The position numbers were made by a program, and so were the translations under genes. From the NCBI GenBank assembly GCA_037951165.1, contig JBBDHG010000011.1:3871001-3935000 (forward strand): 64,000 nucleotides of DNA, in the 5' to 3' direction. This DNA comes from Lophius americanus. Lineage: Eukaryota; Chordata; Actinopteri; Lophiiformes; Lophiidae. Shown here piece by piece: positions 11,964 through 21,900 of the stretch (position 1 is its first letter; every line of letters starts with the position of its first letter). Under the pieces are notes generated by a model, which did not search any database, was not told where the DNA came from, and saw only the letters and a list, made by a program, of their open reading frames with translations.

Positions 11964-14900
11964 ATGGCTTGTTCGGACCCTGACGTTGACTTGTGGAGCA
12001 TTCCTCTGATCGCCCTCAACATGAACGTAAGGAAAAGGTTGGGGCTGTTTCTAAACCCTAGAAACGCGGTAGCGGCGGACTGGATGGCTGTAGCTGAGGC
12101 CATGGCCTTTGACTACCTGGAGATCAAGAACTATGAAACGTCCGTGAACCCCACTTTGTCCATCCTGGAAGGATTGCAAGCCCGCTCCAAGGACGCCAAT
12201 GTGGGAAAGTTGCTGTCCATCCTGAGGAAGGTCGAGAGGAACGACATCGTGGAGGACTTGAGTCCACAGATAGGTGCGTGGTCTCTTTCTTTTATTTCAG
12301 TGGTGGGATCCTTTTCAAGACGAGTCTGTCTCCATCTTCTTGTCAGTGCTGCATTCCAGGAAGTGATGCTTGTCTCCATATTGGGTTACATGGGTCAGAT
12401 TTTAGAACTATCTCTCCAAATATCTGTAACTATTCATCTATTAATAACCTGATAAACAGCCGGACGCAAAATGATTCACTCCCATTGTCGAATATGTTTA
12501 CTGTCAAATATACAATGTTTATCAGCCGTTTGCTGTTATCAGTTTAAATAAAGACATTTCAAATATCGAATTATTATTATTTCCCACCACGCCCACATTC
12601 AACACAATATTCCACTTTTAGTGACCACTGATTGTGATTGAATTATTCAAACCTCTGAGGAATAGAGCAAACGTTTCCAAAATCAAACATTGTTAAACAG
12701 GATGTCAACATGTATTCATTACTTAAGCAGTGTAATCCAAAAGTTTTTCTGTCAAGGCCTGAAGTTACATCTCTATCCCCGAACCCCGCTGCTGACCCAA
12801 AAGCACCAGAATAGTTGTTTTAAATATGCTCTAAACCATCTGGATCAGACACAGACGTTTAGTGATGGTACTTTGTGGAATAATGAAATGAAACTAACGT
12901 TCTGGCCTTGTGATACAGCGGTTTCTCTAAAAGAGGAAGAATGGAGCATTGTATGAAAAACGTTGTACCTACAGTGGAACATTTTGACTATTCAGTCATG
13001 CTCTGGGCTGCTTTACTGGCTTAGGCACTGGAACTTCAACCGCAAGTAGAGGATGAGATGGATTCCATCAAGTATCAGACAATCATTTGAAATTCTTAAA
13101 AGACAATGATCCCAAGCAGACCTGAAAGCCTACCAATATTTATTTAAGAAGAAGAGAGAGAGAGAACAGAACGGAAGGTCTTTGCCCAAGAGGAATGGTC
13201 TATGTTTCCTTAAGAGTGCTGACAGAAGCTTGTGTATCACATTTGCGGCTGGTCATAACAGCTTGAAGGTTTTAACAAAAAACTAGAGATACTTCACATT
13301 TAGGGCTTAATACTTTTTGAGACTGCAATTATATATGCCAAAACTTATGTCCAGGTAAGTTGTCATTCCTTTTATTTCTTTTAATTTTGGAGTGAAATAA
13401 AATTTTATTTTATTTTGCAACCAGCGCACAGGAAAAATATCGGAACTAAAATGTGTGCACGCTCACAACAGTCATTTGCAAATAAAAAAATGCCCATCAT
13501 TTTTGTCCAATTAATAAAAAAGTTCAAAAACTACCAATTTTATTGGTACACCCTAACTTTTGAAATGTATTTTAGGATTTTCATTAGGACCTACTCTCTT
13601 ACATCTCCCAATCAAACCCTTCTAATCTGTGTCAAAGAAAGAACATAGCAGCAAATAATGAAACTCATCTACTGGATCGGCGGTTTGGGTTCATCGTCAC
13701 GATCATATCTGCGATAAATGATGTCTTCCACATTGGAATTTAGACGTAAAGATTCTTTCAGCCGGACTCAACAAAGTCTTTGAGATACCTCTCAAAAGAA
13801 TTTAAGATAAAAATCAACTTCACATCATTTAGGAGTATCACACAAAAGGGTCAGCGTGTAATTTGTCACGCCACCTCTGTTACTACACATCAGTCGGTCT
13901 GAGTTTCACCGAACGCTTTACAGATTCAGCCTACGGGCCGCCAGTCCGGTACCATAGACAGGATAAACTATAGTGTTGAGTATGTTCTTATCTTTAAAAA
14001 CCTTTTTATACCGATAGATGAGACAAAATATTCAGTAAAGCTAAGACAACAAGCAAAATCATTAAATAAATCATTATCATTAAATGCAGCCAGAAGTTAA
14101 CCATTATCACTTTTTCCTTCGTGTCCAACCTACAAGTTCACCATAAACAATACAATTTGCGGTCAATTTGGTCTTATTTATGGCACCCCCAAACGTCACC
14201 GCCATATAAAAGAATTGGTGCAATGAGTTGATCAAATAATTCCATATCTATTGGTAACTGTAATTTGGAAACCCTTCTCTTCATCGGGAAATAATTTTGT
14301 CCTCACTAATTTAACTTGCTAAGTCATTAGAAAAAGTAGCATCCTTTGGTATGATTCGGTGGGGAAAAGAAGTTAATAGCTCCCGTATTGATTATTTATA
14401 CATTTCTAGATTGATTTGTGTACTGCAAACGGCTAATTAATAAATGATTTTGTCAACAACTTGCAATGGGGATGAATAATATGGCTTTCAAGTGTAAGCA
14501 TTCTCAGCAATTTGTTGTTAAATCATGTCCAATTTACTTTTTGTGCACAATCGTTTGCACAAGTATTTATGTATAATTGTATATTGTGTATTTTTAGCAC
14601 ATTTATATTGCTTTTGTTTCAGATGAGGATGTCAGGAAGTATTGTGACATTCTGAAGAAGAAGGCTTTGCCCCCAGTTCAGGTTGATGAGGTTGACAGTT
14701 GTTCTATCCTTCGCACCCCAGACAGGGTTGGTATCACCCTGAACGATGACCCTGAAGGTCAGTGAAGGAGTATTTATGAAACCTTAATTTTTGTCTTTGT
14801 TTGTAATTTGAATAATTTATGCTAATATGAGGCAAGACCATGTTTTAAAGCACCTACTTTTGTCTATATACATATCACAACCCTGCTACCAAACTAGCAT

Positions 14901-17124
14901 TTAGCCCATGTCTGTATTAATTACACACTGTATGCACTGATCCTTTGCAAAATTATAACCCATGACAGGTGAAGTCATAACATGGATTATCTTATTATAC
15001 TTGCATCCACCAGTGGATGGGATATATTAGGAAAGAGAGCAAGCTTCATGCTGTGAGTAACTTTGAATCAGTGTCGTTTGCTGTTCTACTGTAAAGGTGG
15101 TTCCAAAAATAGCATACATGTATGCCATGTAATGCAGTTAAAGTAAGCGGAATATTTGCACAAGTCAAAGTTGAGATAGGGAGATAATAATTACTTTCTC
15201 ACAGGATATCTCACAGGAAAAGATCCATCTTGTCAACTCCTCTGAAGATCTAATCAAATATCTGCATCACAGCATTGTGCGTCTTCTCTGCACAAGCTGT
15301 GGCTCACTATGCTTATGTTATACACAGAACACATCTAATAATCCTCATTTAGTTGCAGGTTTTATTACAATACCTTTCCTACAACAATAAATAATAATCA
15401 GTGTTTTTGAGCTTTATTCAGGATTCAAAGTGAATGAAATCATCAATATATAATACAGATGTTTGAAACCTAATTTGACTGAATTGTCTCCAGGTGCCCC
15501 TGAACTGTTTGATGCCTTCATCTGCTACTGTCGGAAGGACTTTGAGTTTGTTCATGAGATGATTCGGCAGCTGGAACAGACAGATTATAAACTGAAGCTA
15601 TGTGTGTTCGATAGAGACGTCCTCCCAGGCTCTTGTGTTTGGAATATCACCAGTGAACTCATCGAGAAGAGGTGGGATATTTGCACATACTGATCAAGTC
15701 CATGCTGATGATTTGGCTTTTAAAAATAATGAAGCTAGAAACAGCCCTCAAAGAGCACAAACCACCGCCAAGGCACAACTGTATACAATGTTTAGGAAAA
15801 ATTCATGGAGATTTCTCCATTCATGTCATTAGTTGAGTAATTGCCAGGCTCTAAATTGAACAAAATCTAAAGACAAGTAACTCCGTAGCCGGTTGTCTGC
15901 TGCGCCTTCCACCTCAGTTTCTCTATTCAGCCCACTGAGGCCCTAGCGCCATCCCCAAAGGGACATCAAAGGAACGAAAGCAGCAATAGCCACATTGTGA
16001 CGTCACTACTCCAAACTGCTTATAATTTGATATTATTTGATTTTAAAAGCTGCGAAACATATAACGTCACCACAATTTCATCACCTTTAGGATATGGATT
16101 TTTTTACACTTTATTATATCATTCACAAACAGAACATTAGATAAATACCCAAGAATAAACACGGACATTTATTCACAAACAACAATAACAAAAAGAAGCA
16201 AGGACCAGAGCCTACTTCAGGGAATAGTGTGCTGCATTTAAAATGCTATACCTCCAGTTTGAATATTATTCTATGCAGATCATACAGTCTATAGGTTTAC
16301 TCTTCATGACGCATGTTGCGTCGATTCCCGTTCCTCTGGATTGACACAGTATAAAACATTATAGCACTAAACGGCTTATTTTATTTTTAAATGCTGCAAA
16401 ACATGTAACATCACCAAAATTGAATTATCTGTAGGATATGCCAAGACCTACCTCTGAGTAAGATTTCATGCAAAAATTATTTTTCCGTAATCTTTATCAT
16501 AGAGAGATTTACGCAGGTAAAAATCATAACCTCCTTCCTTGGCGCTTTTAAGAATTGACCGAGAATCATTGATACATGAGTCCAGATAAGAGGGCGAGAT
16601 CTCTTGCTACAAATAGTCTGTGTGAAGATACCAAATAGGTGACATTTTTTGTCATTGGAGAAAACTAAACTTGCCAAATAACAGTTTCAGTTTTGGATAT
16701 ATAACCCATGAACAAGAACAATTTCATGAGATGAACCACAGCCTCCTTAAAATCTCATCATTTTCAATGTAATGTGACAATCTGCAGGTGTAAGAGAATG
16801 GTGGTGGTGATTTCTGATGAGTACCTTGACAGCGATGCCTGTGACTTTCAGACCAAGTTTGCGCTCAGCCTCAGTCCTGGTAATGTTACTTTTTTTATCT
16901 TTCTTTTTTTTTTGCCTATGCATGCATGTAATTTACCTCCTTTAAATTTTTCAGGTGCTCGAGACAAACGGCTTATTCCAGTAAAGTACAAGCCAATGAT
17001 GATGCCGTTCCCAAGAATTCTGCGCTTCCTCACCTTATGTGACTACACCCGGCCCTGCACACAAGTTTGGTTCTGGGAACGGCTGGCCAAAGCTCTCTCA
17101 CAGCCATACCAATGGAAACGATAG
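11964..17124 (+). CDS. myd88: MyD88 innate immune adaptor (death domain + TIR), 5 exons, complete
   Basis: Exons: 11964-12273, 14623-14757, 15494-15671, 16788-16879, 16955-17124; 885 nt, 294 residues (human 296). The start is the ATG in GCCATGG context, giving MACSDPDVDLWSIPL. The death domain spans about residues 15-105 (exon 1), the intermediate domain is exon 2, and the TIR domain runs from about residue 154 to the end. TIR box 1 is FDAFICYC (154-161), box 2 RDVLPG (189-194), box 3 the FW pair at 278-279. Leu245 in KRLIP corresponds to the human Leu whose change to Pro activates MYD88 in lymphoma; it is the normal Leu here. Family role: couples TLRs and IL-1 receptors to IRAK4/IRAK2 in the cytosolic Myddosome, leading to NF-kB. 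Exon 2 is 135 nt with matching phases, so skipping it keeps the frame, as in the inhibitory MyD88-S form. Introns 1 and 2 contain transposon remnants; intron 4 is only 75 nt and open in frame. Confidence 0.97.
12690..13340 (+). mobile_element. Degenerate Tc1/mariner-type transposase remnant in myd88 intron 1
   Basis: Broken frames resemble the catalytic half of Tc1-type transposases in the right order: TPLLTQKHQ.. then YALNHLDQTQTF and LWNNEMKL (12780-12900), a segment matching the MLWG block (about 12990-13015), MDSIKYQTI (about 13058-13087), and a nucleotide match to the DNDPK motif (about 13103-13118). Stops and frameshifts interrupt it throughout, so it is an inactive fossil. Exact ends and terminal repeats were not fixed. 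Confidence 0.7.
13630..14290 (-). mobile_element. Degenerate non-LTR retrotransposon (LINE) ORF2 3' portion, antisense in myd88 intron 1
   Basis: On the minus strand, 14275 down to about 14184 reads without stops as ..LQLPIDMELFDQLIAPILLYG.. (split here by motif: PIDMELFDQL, PILLYGGDVWG), the region after the reverse transcriptase in many LINEs. Further along come FWLHL, SVKLRPTDV then two stops, QRWRDKLHA, and DPVDEFHYLLLCSFF at about 13690-13635. That order agrees with LINE ORF2 C-termini. It has several stops and is dead. The clade is not assigned. Confidence 0.72.
14960..15045 (+). mobile_element. Fragment of a fish Tc1-like element in myd88 intron 2
   Basis: The stretch beginning ACAGGTGAAGTCATAACATG and containing GTGGATGGGATATATTAGG looks like the 5' non-coding part of the same fish Tc1-like family seen at 26745-27030. 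Only about 85 bp is recognisable. Assignment rests on remembered family consensus, not on a search. Confidence 0.5.
15672..16787 (+). other. myd88: myd88 intron 3
   Basis: 1116-nt GT-AG intron. Frames that read through from exon 3 soon hit stops. No clear mobile element was recognised. There is a moderately GC-rich patch at about 15885-16005 of unknown nature. Confidence 0.6.
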
Positions 17125-17640
17125 CCAAATATTTTTTAAACGTGCCTTTATATTCCATTGCAGGAAATATTGGATACTGTACAAGCATTGCAGGTTGAAG
17201 TGTGCACTATTACTTGTTATCCACATCTGACTAGCTTGTGAGACAACTTTCATTTACTGTGTGAATCTAGTATACACCTTAATACCAGTTACTAGTTCTA
17301 ATTTTATGGCTTATAAGTGGATATTACAACTTTGTCGTACTATGATTTTTCTTTTGTTGTGTATCTGTTTTTTTTTATTAACAAAAAAAATAATAGTTTA
17401 GGAACTGAAAATTTACACCAATCATTAGGACCAGTTGTACTAACACCTTGTATTGATGTTGGGACTGATAGGTGTATGTTATAATGCTACAATCTGTGCT
17501 TTTTATGAAGATTATTTCTGAATAGTGTAATTATGAAACACACTGCACGAGGATACCAAATATAAGAAAGGTTTTCACTGTACAAAGCCAATAAAAATTA
17601 AAAGATTACAAGAATAAACATAGGTTATTCCTGTGTCTTG
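17125..17640 (+). other. myd88: myd88 3' UTR with polyadenylation signals
   Basis: AT-rich trailer after the TAG at 17122-17124. AATAAA occurs at 17590-17595 and 17613-17618, with a T/G-rich region after about 17635, so the transcript probably ends near 17635-17645. Confidence 0.6.
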
Positions 17641-17875
17641 TACGTTATGAGTTAAAACCAAACAAGTGGCTCTATTTGTATTTTGTGCAGCCTGTGCTAA
17701 ATGTGAACTTAATTTCTGTTTTCTTTCTCTGACCACTTCCTCTTTTGGGTCAGCTTCAAGAGGAAGCTAATCAGAAATAAATAATCACTTCCCTCACTTT
17801 TACTGACTGCTGACGTCTGCCTTTCTCTATCACCACAGTGTCTTGCTTTTTTTACTGTCCATGTTTGATATGATC

Positions 17876-18118
17876 ATTTAATCAGAATCAGAATCAGCTT
17901 TATTGGCCATGTATATGCGTACAAGGAATTTGACTCCGGTTAACTGAGCAACGTCATATAAATAATTTTAAATTAAATGGACAAGGCAATAGAGAAAAAT
18001 ATACAAACTATAAACAAATGGAGATCTTGTGTACAGGCTATATACATTTAAATATATATCTATTGATATGTATACATAAATATATATGACATATATATAT
18101 ATATATATATATATATGT
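17876..18118 (+). mobile_element. Teleost interspersed repeat (CTTTATTGGCC.. family) ending in an AT microsatellite
   Basis: The opening, a triplicated AATCAG followed by CTTTATTGGCCATGTATATG and ACAAGGAATTTGACTCCGG, is a very common fish dispersed repeat. It continues with a GACAAGGCAATAG block and ATGGAGATCTTGTGTACAGG, also part of that family, and then passes into (AT)n at 18091-18116. The class (LINE or SINE tail) is not settled. Confidence 0.7.
18091..18116. repeat. (AT)13 microsatellite
   Basis: Uninterrupted AT dinucleotide run. The long minus-strand open frame across it is an artefact of the repeat. Confidence 0.95.
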
Positions 18119-18985
18119 CCGTTTCCTCTTTTTCGACTTGTGTAGTCATAAAGCGCAGTATTTTCTCTAGGCTCGATAGGTAGCGCGATTGCGCAAGTTC
18201 TGCATGTCATCAGTCGCACGATGCCATGCGCCTGCCCCGCTGAAATGTCCAATACGTGCGCATCCAATCACATACAAGCGTACGTGGTATTGTCCAATCA
18301 AAGGACAGAATGTTTGCGGCGCACACCTCTTTTTCTGCTCATCATATCTTGTTCCCTGAGTATTGCCTTTCGGGTAGTAAATACCACAATGTTACACTGA
18401 CGCTTTCCATCACTTATATTTCTCTAATAAAATAGGATTGTAATACCTTAGCGGAAATAAAGAATAACGACTTGTTATGAATTAATGCCTTCAAGGTAAA
18501 ACGTAGTGGCTTCGGAACACATTTGTCGCCATTGAAGATGTGGCAAAATCCGAACAGTTGAGAGATTAACCTAACATTCTCCCATTCAGGGGTGGCTTGT
18601 ATTTTCAAGAAAGGAGGCAATTACGTAATAAATTCTGAAAATATGATTTCTAAATAAACATAGATTTTCTTTCTCCGTACGTATTTTTAAACAGTCGTAC
18701 CTCTTTTGTCATATGTTTGGCACTGTCTCTTCAGCTGTGCAAGACATATCTTCTCACATCCAATATGTCTGCCGGGAAGATCCACATTCGCTCAGTAGGA
18801 ATGCGGTAGGCGGGGCTGCTAGGCTGTGTCAAACTTTGGGAATGACAGGAGTGCTGCAGGATTGTATAGAAGGGGAAGTGTTGCCCTCGTTGGTCCTGTT
18901 TGGAGTACTTTGACTTCTTTTAACACATAGACTTTGGATTCACCACCTTTCTATAGATAGTTCGGCCTCAGCAGACTCATCAGCC
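18119..18985 (+). promoter_or_regulatory. oxsr1: oxsr1 promoter and 5' UTR region
   Basis: After the repeat the sequence becomes richer in CpG and GCGC words (18170-18320). CCAAT boxes occur at about 18249, 18265 and 18292, and a GCGGGGC GC-box-like word lies at about 18809-18816. No TATA box near the start is evident. A 66-codon upstream open frame (18713-18913) lies entirely upstream of the ATG at 18986 and would be a uORF if transcription starts before it. The start site was not located. Confidence 0.45.
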
Positions 18986-21900
18986 ATGTCGGAGGACCTG
19001 AGCTCCCAACCCTGGTCCATCAACAAAGATGATTATGAGCTCCACGAGGTGATTGGTATGTGATCCATACACTGTTAGCTAAGTGTATTTTAGCCGACAG
19101 TTTTAAGAATTTCTGCTGTTAGCTCATTGAAATTGGAGCCTTTCAAAGCTAACGTCATATTCACACATTTTATGCTTAAAGTGAACAGGAGGTATCTTCT
19201 TTCTCTAGTGCTAAGTTGTGTTCATCGCACTCTTAACTTGGTAAATATCGCGGGGCGGTGTTATGACTCGAAGTCAGGGGAATGTTTGAATGAGAGCGGT
19301 TACCCCGTCCGCTTTGGCTATGCCGAGATTGAAAACGAGTGTCATAACGTAGCTGTCTATCTCGTCAGGCTCTGACTAATAGCTGGTAAAGAACGGTTTT
19401 CATTTAGCAATGTTCTATCCAACAGCTAGCTTAATTCTTACCTAAACTCAAACTACCAGAGGGTGCTGGATATATATATAATAAAACAATATTCACTATT
19501 GCCAATCGTATCGAGATGATGATGCAGGAATCAGGCCTGCACGAAAGGCAGAGAACATGTTTAACTTGTATTTTGTATTTGTGCACACCCATTTCTAATT
19601 AAATGCAATAGCTAGTCAGGCACATAACTTTTTCTCCAGAGAGTATGCAGTACTTCGTGGTCTCCTAGGAGTGTGATATTATTTTAGGACATTTACTACC
19701 TGAAAAATCTATTTATCCTAGAGCTCTTTGGGCTGGATTGCTCATTATTGGGCTTCAAACCACATCCTTACAGAAAAATATAATTAGAAAATGTCCCGTT
19801 AAACGTCATCACCAACAAGTTAAGCTGTTGACTTATGTTTCTAAATAAAATGTTTTTTTCACACTAAAGTAATAGTTTTCTATGTACAACCACATTTTTC
19901 AATGAAACCCTCCAGTGTGATTAGACTCATCTGCACGTTTCCTGGGCAGTAAGCCTCGATGATCTGCTGTCGTAAGGAATGACCGATTTTACTCACTGAA
20001 GTTCTAAAATGTCCCACCCCACGAATAGCTGACCTCTGGTGACTTTGTTGAGGTTGAGCATATAATGGAGTGTGTCATGTATAAGCAAAGTATTGTTCTC
20101 TTAAATCAGATAGCTTGGACCTATGGTTTACTTTACTTAAGTGGTGCATGTTTCCCCCTACTGGGAATCTGTGTTTATATATTGTCCATTCTGCAGGACC
20201 TAAATTAACCTTTTGTGTATTTTTACAAGATTTGTATGTAACTTTTAACCCATTACGATGTATCCTAATTCCAAGGCACGTTTGATACAGACCGCCTAAC
20301 ATTATAAAAGCTTACAATTTAGCATGCATACTGTGATATATGCCCCTCTATTATAAAAAAACCTGTTCTGTGGCATTTTCCAGTGCAATGTGTGACAAAA
20401 AATTGTCATGGATTCAAACTGGTAAGGCTGTTGTAAGTTTGGACTGCAACATGCTTACTTGGGGTTAGGGCAAGGGATCCCAGTTATCATCATATGGCTT
20501 TATGACTGGAGTTTCCAGTGAGATCATTTTGTTCCCCTCATTTTACAAATGACTGAATGTTGGTTATGTGTTGCAATCATAGCGCTGAATGTGTCGTTCT
20601 ACCGTGTACATCAGCTAATTAGCAGAATATTCTGTGTGGCTGTGTCTCCGGGATACTGGTGAGTGCAAAGTAAACAAGAAAAATCATCCAACTTGGCATG
20701 TGCTTCTGTTCACATTGAGCCTCGCCATGAGTCCTGTTGAGATTTCTCTCCCCTCGATGCTCTCTTATATAGTCTGTGCTTCATTACCATATGGGAAATG
20801 CAACTTTCATCGAGTAAACAAAAAGTCTGATTTGCTGCAAGCACTTATATTTCAACATAATCAACTTTTTCTCTGTGAATGTAAGAGAATGGATAAAAGG
20901 TTCCCATGCTGGAGAGCTCTTTCTTTTTACATCATGTAGACAAGGAATCATGTTGAATTAGGGTCACTTCCTCACACTCTTTTCCTCATGTTACCATCTT
21001 GACATTTCATCAGGTTTACCCAAAATAAATTGAATTTTCTTAAGATGGAATTTATCTCAGACTGGAAATAAATATGGTATAGGGAGGATGTGGTAAGTTA
21101 AATCACCAAAGGAAATGTCTGAACTTGAGAACCTTAAGTCGCAGCGTTTATGTTTGCAAGCAGTATTCAGGGGGTAGGGTTTTTGAGTGTGTGTATTTGA
21201 TTGCAGTATTGAATGCTGGGAACTATTAAAGGTTACTTCTAGTATTTTAATATTATTAGGAATAGACTAGATTAATTTAGATGCATCAGCAAGTCACAAA
21301 TGTATTTTTGTTCATTACTCACAGCGGGAGTCAATTTTCAACTGCTTTAAAATATTGATGGATAAAAAAACCCAAATGCATCTCATTACATTGTGTATTT
21401 CCCCACAACAACAAGCAGCACAGTAAAGGCTAGCACACTCATAGCAATTTGTAACAAGGGTTGAGAGTTACAACTAATAGAGGTAATTTTCTTCACTCAT
21501 AACTTGTTTCATAAGATGATTGGCAATGCTGAATCATGAACTAGACAAAAACTGAATGTGGTAGCATCAGATGTCTGACTCTTTTGAAAAACACTTAAAG
21601 AGTGTTTTTGAAAAGAGTCAGACAGAGAGAGAGAGAGAGAGAGAGAGAGCTGAGTGAAACCAACATTTTTCATATTTGAAAGCTGAAAACAGATCAGTTC
21701 GGATTTTTTTTTTTTTTGCCTTAAATAATGTTATTATATATTAACAAGGATACTTGCAGATTAATCCAATGTGACCTGAGTCACCGATAGTCTTGCCTCT
21801 TATTTCAGCTCTTCTTGCTATGCTGCGTTTTAAACTTAAGCAGGTAGGCATTGGCTTCAACAACTACCTCAAGATTCCAGACCTACGCCCACCCTTGCTC

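Noticed and set aside
11843..12379. Minus-strand open frames opposite myd88 exon 1 (11843-12103, 12131-12379)
   Set aside because: Shadows of the MyD88 death-domain exon.
17968..18267. 99-codon minus-strand open frame rich in Ile-Tyr
   Set aside because: It runs through the (AT)n microsatellite and a dispersed repeat; the Ile/Tyr run is the repeat translated.
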